From contig JAEWAK010000072.1 in the NCBI GenBank assembly GCA_023391695.1, forward strand, positions 47,383 to 111,382: 64,000 nucleotides of DNA, read 5' to 3'. Position 1 is the stretch's first letter, and each line of letters begins with the position of its first letter. The stretch comes from Bacillota bacterium. Its GTDB lineage: Bacteria; Bacillota; Clostridia; Lachnospirales; Lachnospiraceae. The notes under the pieces were generated by a model. It had not been told where the DNA came from and made no database searches. It saw only the letters and a program-made list of their open reading frames with translations. The translations under genes and the position numbers were made by a program. Below are positions 25,604 to 36,051 of this stretch, in pieces.

Positions 25604-26935
25604 ATGAATAGAAGAAATTTCTCTAATTTAGGAGACGAAATTAAAGATATTGTTCAGAATGCAGTAAACACTATGAATTTTCAACAATTAAACAGAGATA
25701 TAGAAAATACGGTAAACGGCGCCTTAAATGAGGTCAGGAACGCTCTGGGTGCCGACCGGGGCAGGCAAAACCGGGACTTTAACCGGAATAACCGTCAACG
25801 GAACAGGTCCTATAAAAACTATGGACCGCCCCCCGGACAAACTGCCTCCGGGGAACAGGCTTACAACCGGGGGAGGCCTCCTCATACAAACCCCAATTTT
25901 ATGAATCAGGACCAGTCTGCAACAAGGCCGCAAACAAAGCCGGATAAAGGATGTTTTCCCAAGGTACCCGTAGGCAGGGTGACCGGTATATTGCTTACCA
26001 TATTTGGGAATATCGGTATCGGAACGTCAGGAATTGCCGTATTTGTATTAGCCCTGATCGGCCAGCTGACCGGAAAGCTTGATTTCTTCGGCACGATTGC
26101 CCTTGCTCTGCTGCCTGTATTTTTTATCAGCCTGTTCCTGGCAGCCAAAGGGTCCAGAATCCGGAAACGGATGCGAAGGTTCCGCCGGTATCTGGAGATA
26201 TTTCAGAACCGCAGCTACTACCCAATAAAAGAATTGTCTTTCGATACAGGGTTCAGCCCAAAATTTATTTTAAAGGATTTGCGGAAAATGATATCCCTCG
26301 GGATGTTTCCCGAAGGCCGTATAGACGAACAGGGAACCTGTTTAATGCTAAACCGTGAGAGCTACCAGCAATACTTGGAGCTCCAGAAAAACATACGTAT
26401 GCGGAATCTGGAAGAACAGGAAAGAAATAAAGCCGCCGCAAATCAGGCAAACGGGCAGGAAACCTCCCGGAATCCGGCTGGGGACAAAACCATGGATACG
26501 GAATTAAGGAAGGCCGTTGAAAGCGGTTATGCCTGCATACAGCAGATCCGGGAAGCCAATGATGCAATACCGGGAGAAGAGATTTCCAGAAAATTGGACC
26601 GTCTGGAAGAAGTGATCGGTAAAATCTTTCAGTATGTGGAAGTTCACCCGGCCCAGCTTCCGGAGATTCAAAAGTTTATGAACTATTATCTCCCTACCAC
26701 TTTGAAACTGGTAAATGCCTACAGGGAATTTGATTACCAGTCCGTACAGGGTGAAAACATTACTGCGGCAAAGAATGAAATTGAAGCAACCTTAGACACC
26801 ATTAATCTTGCATTCGAGAAGTTGCTGGACAGCCTGTTTGAGGATGCTGCAATGGATGTTTCTACCGATATATCCGTGTTGGAAACCCTGCTTGCACAGG
26901 AAGGTCTGACGAATAAGGATTTTAAAAAGAACTAG
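25604..26935 (+). CDS. xpaC: XpaC-like membrane protein (5-bromo-4-chloroindolyl phosphate hydrolysis family)
   Basis: A 443-residue protein. Residues 1-50 are helical, 51-115 form an Arg/Asn/Gly/Pro-rich disordered linker, two membrane helices lie at about 124-153 and 161-181, and the rest is cytoplasmic: a winged-helix-like segment (YYPIKELSFDTGFSPKFILK, residues about 205-250) and a long helical XpaC domain. It is longer than B. subtilis XpaC, mostly through the N-terminal part. The next gene, a TelA homologue, is its usual partner. The pair is linked to envelope stress and toxic-anion tolerance in other Bacillota; the mechanism is not known. Confidence 0.8.
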   Translation: MNRRNFSNLGDEIKDIVQNAVNTMNFQQLNRDIENTVNGALNEVRNALGADRGRQNRDFNRNNRQRNRSYKNYGPPPGQTASGEQAYNRGRPPHTNPNFMNQDQSATRPQTKPDKGCFPKVPVGRVTGILLTIFGNIGIGTSGIAVFVLALIGQLTGKLDFFGTIALALLPVFFISLFLAAKGSRIRKRMRRFRRYLEIFQNRSYYPIKELSFDTGFSPKFILKDLRKMISLGMFPEGRIDEQGTCLMLNRESYQQYLELQKNIRMRNLEEQERNKAAANQANGQETSRNPAGDKTMDTELRKAVESGYACIQQIREANDAIPGEEISRKLDRLEEVIGKIFQYVEVHPAQLPEIQKFMNYYLPTTLKLVNAYREFDYQSVQGENITAAKNEIEATLDTINLAFEKLLDSLFEDAAMDVSTDISVLETLLAQEGLTNKDFKKN

Positions 26936-26979
26936 ACATGAAGGAATGCGCAAGAGACATGCGCAGGAATGGAGTAAAT

Positions 26980-28128
26980 ATGAATGATGATATAATGAAC
27001 AAGGAAATACCGACACTAACCTTTGACCCTTTCGGCGAAGATCAGTCCGAACATAATATAATAAAACAGGAAATAAAACCGGAGGCCGCAGTATTTGACG
27101 AAAGCACCCTGTCACCGGAAGAACAAAAGATGGTAAAAGATTTTGCCGAAAAAATTGATCTCAGCCAGTCCGGTCTTATCCTTCAATATGGCGCCGGAGC
27201 CCAGAAAAAAATCGCCGATTTTTCCGAATCCGCGCTTAATAACGTAAGGACAAAGGATCTGGGGGAAATAGGTGATATGCTTTCCTCTGTGGTATTGGAG
27301 CTGAAGAGTTTCGATACCGACCCGGAGGATAAAGGCTTCTTAGGTTTATTTAAAAAAACCTCCAACAAAATCACTGCGATGAAGGCAAAATATGACAAGG
27401 CTGAGGTGAATGTCAATAAAATCTGCCAGGTACTGGAAAGTCATCAGATACAATTACTAAAAGATATTGCAATGCTGGACAAAATGTATGATATAAATAA
27501 AAACTATTTCAAAGAGCTTTCCATGTATATATTAGCCGGGAAAAAGAAACTGGCCGGTGTAGAGGCAGAGGAAATGCCAAAATTGGTTGAAAAGTCAGCT
27601 AAAACCGGTCTTCCTGAAGATGCACAGGCTGTCAACGATCTTGCAGCCATCATAAACCGCTTCGAGAAGAAAATACATGACCTGGAATTAACGAGAATGA
27701 TTTCGATTCAGATGGCACCCCAGATACGTCTGGTTCAGGGAAATGACACCATGATGGCAGAGAAAATACAATCCACCGTTGTCAATACGATCCCTCTCTG
27801 GAAAAGCCAGATGGTCCTTGCACTTGGTGTCGCACACTCCGGACAGGCCGCAAAAGCCCAGAGGGAAGTAACCGATATGACCAATGAATTACTTAAGAAA
27901 AATGCCGCTACCCTTAAAATGGCAACCATTGAAACCGCGAAAGAATCGGAGCGGGGTATCGTAGATATTGAAACTCTCCGTACTACCAACGAATCCTTAA
28001 TCTCCACTCTGGATGAAGTAATCCGCATTCAGACCGAAGGCCGCCAAAAGAGGAAAGAGGCTGAAATAGAATTAAACCGGATTGAAAACGAACTGAAACA
28101 GAAACTTTTAAACATGAGAGGCCAATAG
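26980..28128 (+). CDS. telA: TelA-family toxic anion resistance protein
   Basis: A 382-residue mostly helical cytoplasmic protein of the TelA family (tellurite and other toxic anion resistance; B. subtilis YaaN). Typical segments are LKSFDTDPEDKGFLGLFKK near residue 95 and IPLWKSQMVLALGVAHSGQA near 265, with coiled-coil helices at the C-terminus. A start at 26938 is possible but has no ribosome-binding site; GGAG precedes the ATG at 26980 (MNDDIMNKEIPTLTFDPFG). It is cotranscribed with xpaC. Tellurite resistance itself has rarely been shown for chromosomal copies. Confidence 0.9.
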   Translation: MNDDIMNKEIPTLTFDPFGEDQSEHNIIKQEIKPEAAVFDESTLSPEEQKMVKDFAEKIDLSQSGLILQYGAGAQKKIADFSESALNNVRTKDLGEIGDMLSSVVLELKSFDTDPEDKGFLGLFKKTSNKITAMKAKYDKAEVNVNKICQVLESHQIQLLKDIAMLDKMYDINKNYFKELSMYILAGKKKLAGVEAEEMPKLVEKSAKTGLPEDAQAVNDLAAIINRFEKKIHDLELTRMISIQMAPQIRLVQGNDTMMAEKIQSTVVNTIPLWKSQMVLALGVAHSGQAAKAQREVTDMTNELLKKNAATLKMATIETAKESERGIVDIETLRTTNESLISTLDEVIRIQTEGRQKRKEAEIELNRIENELKQKLLNMRGQ

Positions 28129-28218
28129 ACTGTTAATAATTAATCTTGTATTAAGGTGCTGTTGGATTGTAGAAATGGCAGCCAGTTTAGTTTGGAACTT
28201 ACAGTAGGAAATATAAAA

Positions 28219-28260
28219 AAAGCATATGCCTGGTAATCTTTTTACTAAAGCATATGCTTT
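28219..28260 (+). terminator. terminator of the xpaC-telA operon
   Basis: Stem AAAGCATATGC (28219-28229) and GCATATGCTTT (28250-28260), T-rich downstream, 90 bases after the telA stop. Confidence 0.75.
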
Positions 28261-28295
28261 ATTACTCGCCTTCTTTATCCACTTTCTTTATCTAT

Positions 28296-28385
28296 CTTTT
28301 ATCTATTTTTTATCTTTTATCTATTTTTTATCTTTTATTTATTTTTTATCTTTTATTTATTTTTTATCTCTTATCTATTATTTAT
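28296..28385. repeat. five tandem copies of an 18-bp pyrimidine-rich unit
   Basis: The unit CTTTTATCTATTTTTTAT is repeated five times head to tail without spacers, the first two units identical and the last the most diverged. It lies between the telA terminator and the convergent GH127 stop. The unit is six codons long, so a plus-strand frame reads IYFLSF repeats, but there is no ribosome-binding site and I treat it as non-coding. Confidence 0.85.
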
Positions 28386-28404
28386 CTTTTTGTACGCAAG
28401 AATC

Positions 28405-30330
28405 TTACTCCATTTCAGGAATCCAGACCCGCATCTGATTCAGCCCGCGGTTGCCCCACGCATAATAGGGAATCAGGTTCAGCCTGCAGGACTCCGCTTC
28501 CGGGCGCTTAAGGGAATAAAGCGTATCACCACTTTTTATACGGTAACCGTCTATTCTGATTTCAACAATACCCTCCAACCTGTCCGGGTCGTATTCTCCA
28601 ACGGCAGCTACAGCATCCTTCTTTACCCTCAGGCCAAGCACATCACCGTCATTGTCAATTCCCTCAAGGCAGTACACCAGCGGACCTCTTGAAAATGCAG
28701 CCTTCCCGCTGTCCGCACTGACATCATTGGAGGCAAAAATGCGCTTTACACTCATGTCAAAGACAACGGTTACTTCATCGTCTTCGTTAAAGGTTTTCGT
28801 GAGATATGCATAACCGTCTTTTATAATACAGTCTGTTTCCTTACCGTTTCGCAGAATGGATGTATTCACGCTAAAGGACGGTATCCGGATTGCCAGGGTC
28901 ATATGCATTTCCCTGTCAGCCGGCTCAAACCGGTATACGGCCTTACCGTCATAAGGATAGTTGGTTTCCACCTTTATTTTCCCCCGTAAGGTGTCCGTTA
29001 AATCAAGTTCCCCTCCAATGAACAGATGGGAATAGACGGTATCCCCCTCCTCGCTCCAGGCATAACTTCCGACAGACGGTAAAATTCTTGCAACATTGGG
29101 CGGGCAGCAGGCACAGGCAAACCATTTCGGACGCCGGGGCAATGCGTGGCGATGGGTTACTGCCTCGCCGGAAATTCCCGGAAGTACCTCCAATGGATTA
29201 ACATAAAAAAACCTGGTGCCGTCAAGCTGCATTCCCGCAAGGACACAGTTATATAATGCCCGCTCCATTACATCCGCATATTTGCCGTTCTTTTCGAGGT
29301 CGATCATTTTCCTTGCAAAGAAAATCAAACCGATTGCCGCACAGGTTTCCGCATAAGCCGTATCATTCGGCAGGTGATAATCCTTTGTAAACGCCTCCCC
29401 TTCATAAGAGGATCCGATCGCCCCTGTAATATACATCTGTTTTTGGGTGATATTTTCCCAAAGGGTCCTGCAGGCATTTTTCAATAATTCATCCTTTGTC
29501 GCAGCCGCAGCGTCAGCCATTCCCGTATAAAGATAAACGGCGCGGACTGCATGGCCGACTGCCTTTATCTGCTCACGCACAGGAAGGTGACACTGGGTGT
29601 ATTCCTTATCCTTGCAGTTCATATTCCAGACGGTCCAGTCTCTTCTTTCGCTTTCCTTAATAAAATAATCGGAATCCACACCTCTGACATTGATAAAATG
29701 AGTGGCAAGTTCCAGATACTTTTCATTCTTCGTATACCGGTACATACGCATAAGTGCCAGTTCAACCTCCGGGTGTCCCGGATACCCGGAAGTCCCCTCC
29801 TCAATGAAGCGCCTGTAAATATGATCTGCCATACCGCTCATGATGTCGATCAGCTTATGTTTACCGGTGCAATCTGCATAAGCTACGGCAGCTTCCATCA
29901 TATGGCCCGCACAGTACAGCTCATGGGCTTCGGCAAGGTTTGTCCACCGCTTATCGGGTGCTTTTACGGTAAAATATGTGTTTAAATATCCGTCCCTTTG
30001 CTGTGCCCGCCCAATCAGGTCAATTATTTCATCACAGCGTTTCTCCAATTCCTTGTCCGGAAACATCACCATTGAATAAGCCGCTGCCTCAAGCCATTTA
30101 GCTACGTCACTGTCCTGAAATACCATTCCGTAAAATTCACCGTCACTGCTGCCGGTTTCAATCATTTTTGCCGCTGCCCTGAAATTTTCAATGGCGTGGC
30201 TTTTCTCTGCACCAGGAATTTCATCCTTCAATGCCCTTTCCTGATAAGGAATAACTGTATCCTTTATCAGCCTTTCGTAACGTCCGAAAAACTTATCGGT
30301 AACCGTAAATTTCTTTAAGATATCATTCAT
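28405..30330 (-). CDS. GH127 beta-L-arabinofuranosidase
   Basis: A 641-residue cytoplasmic enzyme (no signal peptide) releasing beta-linked L-arabinofuranose, as from extensin-type or arabinan-derived oligosaccharides. It has the (alpha/alpha)6 barrel and all key residues of HypBA1-type GH127: Glu312 as acid/base candidate, Glu328 and Cys330 (YAETCAAIG) and the Cys408-Cys409 pair in ACACCPPN, which bind zinc and supply the Cys nucleophile. The frame extends to a TTG at 30348, but GGAGG lies 9 bases before the ATG at 30330. It reads in the same direction as the AraC regulator upstream, which is a likely activator. Confidence 0.93.
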   Translation of the reverse strand: MNDILKKFTVTDKFFGRYERLIKDTVIPYQERALKDEIPGAEKSHAIENFRAAAKMIETGSSDGEFYGMVFQDSDVAKWLEAAAYSMVMFPDKELEKRCDEIIDLIGRAQQRDGYLNTYFTVKAPDKRWTNLAEAHELYCAGHMMEAAVAYADCTGKHKLIDIMSGMADHIYRRFIEEGTSGYPGHPEVELALMRMYRYTKNEKYLELATHFINVRGVDSDYFIKESERRDWTVWNMNCKDKEYTQCHLPVREQIKAVGHAVRAVYLYTGMADAAAATKDELLKNACRTLWENITQKQMYITGAIGSSYEGEAFTKDYHLPNDTAYAETCAAIGLIFFARKMIDLEKNGKYADVMERALYNCVLAGMQLDGTRFFYVNPLEVLPGISGEAVTHRHALPRRPKWFACACCPPNVARILPSVGSYAWSEEGDTVYSHLFIGGELDLTDTLRGKIKVETNYPYDGKAVYRFEPADREMHMTLAIRIPSFSVNTSILRNGKETDCIIKDGYAYLTKTFNEDDEVTVVFDMSVKRIFASNDVSADSGKAAFSRGPLVYCLEGIDNDGDVLGLRVKKDAVAAVGEYDPDRLEGIVEIRIDGYRIKSGDTLYSLKRPEAESCRLNLIPYYAWGNRGLNQMRVWIPEME

Positions 30331-30472
30331 TTCAACTGTCCTCCGCAATAATTATATATTCTACATATATGTATTATACTCTTGTGAAAAATGAAATATA
30401 ATGGATAATTCTCTTGATTTCATGTATAATTTTCCGGTTCCAATCAAAACATCATTATCAAAATGTCATTAT

Positions 30473-30640
30473 CAAAGCGGATATTCTCATTCCAAAACAG
30501 ATATTCTCATTCTGCTGTGCTTAATGTTATAACCTGTCACCCAGCTGTACTGCTTGTTTCAGCGGAAGCATGAACCGGGCATGAGCCTACCCTCTACTAA
30601 AATAGTTAAGCCCGGCTCTCTCTTATAGGGGAAGTCAGGC
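30473..30640 (+). repeat. family-2 multi-hairpin repeat, copy R5 (diverged)
   Basis: Begins AAAGCGGATATTCTCATTCC, has an internal duplication of the AGATATTCTCATTC module, then ATAACCTG, TTTCAGCGGAAGCATGAA and AGTTAAGCCCGGCTC in family order. It occupies the gap between the AraC gene and the GH127 gene, so it would be transcribed in any read-through message. Confidence 0.6.
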
Positions 30641-30665
30641 TTAGATTTTCAGATCAGAATAGGAT

Positions 30666-31547
30666 TTAAATTTTAGGAACATAAGTATTCCTGAATTGAA
30701 GCGGTGAAATACCTTTCTCACGTTTGAAAATCTTACTGAAATAAAAAGAATCATAAAAGCCGGTTTCGTTTGCAATTTCCGCAACCGAAATTTCCGTTTC
30801 GCACAAAAGCCTGACTGCCTTTCTGATTCTAAGCATAAGCTGGTATTCCTTTATAGTCATGCCTGTTTTATCTTTAAACAAAGTACCGATATGTTTGTAG
30901 GAAAGCCCCATAACTTCTTCCAGTTCATTTGCCGTAAAGTTTCTGGCAAAATTCAGTTCCAGGAAATCAATAACCGCTTTTGTCCTGTTATCCTTTTTTG
31001 ATGTTTCGGTTTTTCCCTGTCCCAGTTCAAAGCAATGCAAGAGAATTTCCCATAAGGATAAATTCATTCGGATCAAATTGGTCTGGGAGGAAGAGTGAAA
31101 GAGGCCTATCAGCTTTTCAATTTCATTTTCAAGTTCATTCCCCTTTGGCAGATGTAAAATTTTCGGGAGGGTTACGTAAAACCGGAACTCTCCGGGAGTT
31201 AAGCTTTTATGCTCCCGGAACATAAGTGTGTTTTCCAGAGGATGCATATCATCCGAGGGATCTTCGCTGTAAAAATGTATATAGTACCAGGCAGTTCCGC
31301 GTTTAAATGGCTTTTCACCCCAATGGTGGACTCCGCTTTTAAGAAAATACAGCGTGCCCGGACTTAAATCATATACAGTCCCGTCCTCAATTATCTCCAT
31401 GCCGCCTTTTAACACATAGATCAGGACGTTAAAATCCGCCGTTCTGTCGGTATGGGCAACCGGTTTTAAAGCAAGTCCGAAATCCGCCTCACCTACTAAC
31501 GGAAGCGAATTGCAGGAAATGCGGCAACAATTATCTGCTTTTTCCAT
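30666..31547 (-). CDS. AraC-family regulator with cupin sensor domain
   Basis: A 293-residue regulator. Residues about 20-140 are a cupin-like AraC ligand-binding domain (GTVYDLSPGTLYFLKSGVHH), and 190-290 hold the two helix-turn-helix motifs (FTANELEEVMGLSYKHIGTL; VAEIANETGFYDSFYFSKIF with the usual KRxKGISPLQFR ending). The start at 31547 follows AAAGGAGG at 7 bases; an upstream TTG at 31583 does not fit. Located just upstream of GH127 in the same direction, it probably senses arabinose or an arabinoside and activates that gene (inference). Confidence 0.9.
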   Translation of the reverse strand: MEKADNCCRISCNSLPLVGEADFGLALKPVAHTDRTADFNVLIYVLKGGMEIIEDGTVYDLSPGTLYFLKSGVHHWGEKPFKRGTAWYYIHFYSEDPSDDMHPLENTLMFREHKSLTPGEFRFYVTLPKILHLPKGNELENEIEKLIGLFHSSSQTNLIRMNLSLWEILLHCFELGQGKTETSKKDNRTKAVIDFLELNFARNFTANELEEVMGLSYKHIGTLFKDKTGMTIKEYQLMLRIRKAVRLLCETEISVAEIANETGFYDSFYFSKIFKREKGISPLQFRNTYVPKI

Positions 31548-31621
31548 AACAGCTCCTCCTTTACACTCGTTTATTGCAAGCAAGCTTACAACTCCTCATT
31601 CTGCTTTCATTCTATCCTAGA

Positions 31622-34600
31622 TTAGTTACGGTACAAGGTATAATCCTGGATTTCCCTGATAAATCCTGTTTCTGACAGGACTCTTGCCGCTTCCGGCGGA
31701 AACTGCTTTACGGTTATACGGTTAAGTGCCGGAAACAGGCGGTGCCGGGAAAAGTCCTCGGCAAATTGGGAAAGGGCTTCCGGCAGAAATTCCTCTTCAA
31801 AAACCCGCAGCAGCTTGCCCTGCCTCTCGAAAACGGCTATGGGCAAACCTTGGCGCAAAGCTACCGCCGTGCCTGCAACATTAATAAAAGCCCTCTCCGG
31901 TTTATGGGGCAGTGTCTTTCCCCAGGGTTGGGCCGGGTCTGGAGCCGGCAGCCAAATTAACCGGTTCCCCGGCTGTTCCAATGCAAAGATTGTTCCTCCA
32001 TAGTCTTTTTCTCTAATATACTGTACTCCGGAAAGGCCCTCAATGAAGTACCCCCGCCTTACACGCCCGGTATACTCCCACACACGCAATATCTCCAGGG
32101 CTGCCGCCCAGTTCAGTTCTCCTGCTGTTTCACGGCATAGTAGAACTGCCCGGTCAAAGGCCCTCTCCAATTGCTGTTCCATGGTTAAATTAATTTTGGG
32201 CCGTAATACTTCCCACCTTCCGGTCGTCAGGGCTTTACTCCGGGCACCGGCCCTCTGTCTGGGTGAAAATTTCTCCATTTTATCTTTCATTTGCCATTGG
32301 CGTACCGGAAGAAAACTGTCCGCGCAAACCAGTCCTTTTTCAGCCAGGCTAAGTAAAACCTCATAAGGAGAGCCTCCTTCTACCAACGTAGAAAGCCTTT
32401 GCATAAAGCTGGCACCCCGTTTTAACAGGGCTTCATACAGGATTTTCTCAGCTCCGTCCAAAGAGTCCGCAACACCGGATAAATCAGCTTCCCAATCCAC
32501 ATCATCCTGCAAATGAAAACTAAGCCCTCCCGACCCTTCGATTTTCCAGAATACGATTCCTTGTGAAAGAAGGGTATCTAACAGTTCTTTGCGGTATCCC
32601 GTAACCCTGAAAGGAAAAATAATATTCTCCCACAAAGCAGCAGGATATGCCTGGTCACAAAGCGCAGGTATGGCTTCTTTTAACTGCTCGAAAGGCGGTG
32701 CCATCCTGTGGATACGGTTTGCCAGAAATGCGGCATAGCTTTCCGGGGGTAGGGTTTTAACCTGGCTGCGGCGGTGCTTAACCGTTTCTCTTTGTGCACG
32801 GTCATACAATTCGCCGTGATAATATACTCCCTCCCTTTCCACAACCTGTTTTTGTCGGCACAGAGCGGTCAGTATCTCCCGGGACATTTCTTCCGTCCAG
32901 AAGTAACGCTCTCCTATTTGTTCTGCCGTAAATGCTCCCCGGTATCGCAGTGCCTGGCGCACGATATGCATCCGGGCATTCCGCTCTCCTTCCTCCAAGG
33001 CGGCATGGTACCTGTCCTTTTGCTCCGCCGCTATCCATAAGCCCGGCTCAATATATACGGCTTTCCCCTGTTTCGCCAGACTTTCCAACCATTCAACAGG
33101 TACTTCAAGCTCTTCCGCAATCAAATCCCCTTCTGCCATTAACAGGGAATGCAGCTGCTTTTCATCTTCCGGCAGCCTTGTCCGCTCAGATATCTTAGCC
33201 AGCTGTTCCGGTTCCGGTGCTGTGCTCCGGGCCTGTTCCAGAGCTTCTTCAGCCGCAACCCGGATCCCGGTCGGGGTCGGGGCATAATCGTACATCATGG
33301 AAGCCTCCGTCTGCTGCCGCAATAACATGGACATGGGAGACGGCGTTTCCAGATATATTTCCCGGATACGGATTGTACCGGCTTTAATTCCCTGTAAAAC
33401 TCTCTCTACTCCCGGCAGATCCCAATAATCCTCCAGGCATTCCCGCTTCGTTTCCCGAATCAGCGGATGTTTCTCCTCCTTAACCAGGGAGTTAAGCATT
33501 TCGGCACTTCGGATCCGCTGTACCCACAAAGGCTGGCGGCCGGCTTTTCTGACCCCCATCATCAAAGCCCTGGCTGAATTGTACCGGAAGTTCATGTTAA
33601 ACAATGGTGTTGCCGGAAGAAGTGCTGCAAGGACCTGTCTTGCCGTATCCGGACATATTCTGTATAACAATCCTTCCGGAACCGCTCCATCCCCATAGGG
33701 CAGTAATAAAAAACCGTCATCATCCTCCACATAATTGATGTTCATGTTGATCTCATGCCTGGCGGCTTCGCCGGCAAGGATTGCAAGGGGACTGTTTACC
33801 CGACGGCCGAACACAGAGTGTACCATCATCTGATAACCGGTTTCATCCTTAAAATGTTCAATAATTATAGTCTTATCATCCGGCAGTCCTCCGGTTGCTT
33901 CTATCTGGCGTTCTACATAATCCCCGGCATCCACTGCCGCCTCCTTATCAAGTCCAAGTCCCATTAATTCCTTTACGAGCTTACCGGACTGACGGGCATT
34001 TTCCAAATTTTTTAGAATCTTTCCAAAAGCCTCTCCGGTCTGCAGGCTCCGGCCTTTAATTTCACCTTTCCAGAAAGGAAGTCTTGCACCGGATACCGCT
34101 GCCGGGGAAACGGTTACCGTATCTTTTTGCACACTGGCGATCTTCCAGGCAAAGGTACCCAATAAAAACCGGTCCCCCACCCGTGACTCAAATACAAATT
34201 CTTCATCCAGTTCTCCAAGCTTTACCCCGGTTTCTGTCCTTACGGTATACAAGCCCTTATCGGGTATGGTACCTCCTGTGGACACCGCCAGCATCCGGCT
34301 GTAAGTATCCCCCTCTACATACCCGTGAATCCTGTCATAAAGAAGCCTTGGCCGGACCGGTATGTCACGGTCATGTTCATAATCCCCGGAAAGCATGCAT
34401 AATACATCGTGAACATCCTCATGGGTCACCTCACGGAAGGGATAAGCACGGGGCAATAATTCCAGAACCTCTCTGAGGTTATATCCGCTGTTAACCGACA
34501 TGGATACCAAATGCTGGGCCAATACGTCAAGGCACAGTCTGGGGGGATGGGAAGATTCCACACCCCCGTTTCTTGCTGCCTCTGCAGTCAGGCCGCAGTA

Positions 34601-35749
34601 CAGGCCTTCTGCCGCTGCCCGTGGAAACATATGCATTACGCTGACACGGCCGGGATTATGGCCGGCACGTCCTAATCTTTGCATGGTGCTGGAGATGGAA
34701 CGGGGGCAGCCAATCTGAAAAACCTGATCGATATCACCTACGTCAATTCCAAGTTCCATGGAGGAAGTGGCACATAATAAACGCAGTTCCCCATTCCTAA
34801 GCGACTGCTCCACTTCAAAGCGCTGTTCCTTGGATAAGCTTCCATGGTGTGTTCTTGCAAAGCCCTCCCCTCCCAACTGGTTAATATAATAGGCAAGCTT
34901 TTCCGCATACATCCTCCCCTCCACAAAGGCGATGACGCTTTTCGTATCTTTACAGTAAGCATAGATAGTGCCGGCAAGCTCCTGCCAGATCGGGTCCCGG
35001 CTTAATGATTTTTTTTCGGCAAAGGGACTGGTAATGATGAATTTTACCTCTTTTTCCATCTTTGGGGCAACTATGGTTACAGCTTCCGGCGATAAATATT
35101 CGGCGGCACGGCCTAACGGTTCAATGGTTGCCGACAGCCCGATTCTTTGCAGCGGTTTCTTGCATAACCTGTCCAGCCTGGCAATGGAAAGCATTAAATG
35201 GGCTCCCCTTTTGGAATCGATCAATGCATGCAGCTCATCTATTATAATATACTGTGCCGTTTGCAGGATGGTCTGCCCGGTTTTGCCCGTCAGCATCAGA
35301 TATAAAGATTCCGGAGTGGTAATCAGTATATGGGGCGGTGTTTTTATCATCCTGCGCCGCTCCTTCTGGGGTGTATCGCCGGTCCGGATGGCTATATCCA
35401 GATCCACCGGTACTTTTTCTTCCTTTTTTTGCTCCTCCGTTTGTATCCCTTCCAGGGGGCGCCGCAGATTTTCACGGATATCCCCTGCCAGTGCTTTTAA
35501 AGGGGATACATAGATCAATTGCAGTTCCTGCTTTAGGGTTCCTTCCCTTGCCTGTGCTTTCAGCCTGTCTATAAATACCAGAAATGCCGACAGGGTCTTT
35601 CCTGTTCCGGTGGGTGCCGATACCAGCGTATCACCGCCTCCTGCAATAGCCGGCCAGGCGGCTTCCTGTACCGCCGTCGGAGCCCCGAGGGAACTTAAAA
35701 ACCAATCTATTGTATATTGACTGAAAAGCTTAAGAGCTTCTGATGTCAT
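31622..35749 (-). CDS. lhr: Lhr-like large DEAD/DEAH helicase
   Basis: A 1375-residue superfamily-2 helicase. Walker A SAPTGTGKT is at about 44-52, DELHALIDSKRG with the DELH box near 170, SAT and TTPES motifs nearby, then helicase C motifs (ATSSMELGIDVGDIDQVFQI, RLGRAGH), a winged-helix and the long Lhr C-terminal region with the DUF4635-like/HTH segments. The length is typical of Lhr in Actinobacteria and Clostridia. Lhr helicases unwind RNA:DNA hybrids and act in DNA repair, induced by DNA damage in Mycobacterium. The ATG at 35749 is preceded by GGAGG at 7 bases; the ATG at 35767 is too early. Confidence 0.92.
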   Translation of the reverse strand: MTSEALKLFSQYTIDWFLSSLGAPTAVQEAAWPAIAGGGDTLVSAPTGTGKTLSAFLVFIDRLKAQAREGTLKQELQLIYVSPLKALAGDIRENLRRPLEGIQTEEQKKEEKVPVDLDIAIRTGDTPQKERRRMIKTPPHILITTPESLYLMLTGKTGQTILQTAQYIIIDELHALIDSKRGAHLMLSIARLDRLCKKPLQRIGLSATIEPLGRAAEYLSPEAVTIVAPKMEKEVKFIITSPFAEKKSLSRDPIWQELAGTIYAYCKDTKSVIAFVEGRMYAEKLAYYINQLGGEGFARTHHGSLSKEQRFEVEQSLRNGELRLLCATSSMELGIDVGDIDQVFQIGCPRSISSTMQRLGRAGHNPGRVSVMHMFPRAAAEGLYCGLTAEAARNGGVESSHPPRLCLDVLAQHLVSMSVNSGYNLREVLELLPRAYPFREVTHEDVHDVLCMLSGDYEHDRDIPVRPRLLYDRIHGYVEGDTYSRMLAVSTGGTIPDKGLYTVRTETGVKLGELDEEFVFESRVGDRFLLGTFAWKIASVQKDTVTVSPAAVSGARLPFWKGEIKGRSLQTGEAFGKILKNLENARQSGKLVKELMGLGLDKEAAVDAGDYVERQIEATGGLPDDKTIIIEHFKDETGYQMMVHSVFGRRVNSPLAILAGEAARHEINMNINYVEDDDGFLLLPYGDGAVPEGLLYRICPDTARQVLAALLPATPLFNMNFRYNSARALMMGVRKAGRQPLWVQRIRSAEMLNSLVKEEKHPLIRETKRECLEDYWDLPGVERVLQGIKAGTIRIREIYLETPSPMSMLLRQQTEASMMYDYAPTPTGIRVAAEEALEQARSTAPEPEQLAKISERTRLPEDEKQLHSLLMAEGDLIAEELEVPVEWLESLAKQGKAVYIEPGLWIAAEQKDRYHAALEEGERNARMHIVRQALRYRGAFTAEQIGERYFWTEEMSREILTALCRQKQVVEREGVYYHGELYDRAQRETVKHRRSQVKTLPPESYAAFLANRIHRMAPPFEQLKEAIPALCDQAYPAALWENIIFPFRVTGYRKELLDTLLSQGIVFWKIEGSGGLSFHLQDDVDWEADLSGVADSLDGAEKILYEALLKRGASFMQRLSTLVEGGSPYEVLLSLAEKGLVCADSFLPVRQWQMKDKMEKFSPRQRAGARSKALTTGRWEVLRPKINLTMEQQLERAFDRAVLLCRETAGELNWAAALEILRVWEYTGRVRRGYFIEGLSGVQYIREKDYGGTIFALEQPGNRLIWLPAPDPAQPWGKTLPHKPERAFINVAGTAVALRQGLPIAVFERQGKLLRVFEEEFLPEALSQFAEDFSRHRLFPALNRITVKQFPPEAARVLSETGFIREIQDYTLYRN

Positions 35750-36051
35750 AGGATGTCCTCCTGTCATTGAAATTTACTATAATTGTATATCCCTTGTAAA
35801 TAAAATGCAACGGTAGGATGAAAATTTGTTCGGTACCGCTCCTTTCATATTATTAACACCTTAAATTCGTATATTACATAAACTTACATAATACGAAGTA
35901 AAAAATAGAGTGTAAAAATATAACAATTCCATATGAAACAATTACAGATCAATTCATAATTAATCCTTTCCTTTTTTATCAGATTCATGTTATAATAGCA
36001 GGAATTACGGGACAGAGGTAAGTTCAATAATTATTCGGAAAGGAGTAGCGC

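Noticed and set aside
28226..28511. Plus-strand frames encoding repeated IYFLSF
   Set aside because: They are a by-product of the 18-bp tandem array and the telA terminator, with no start signal.
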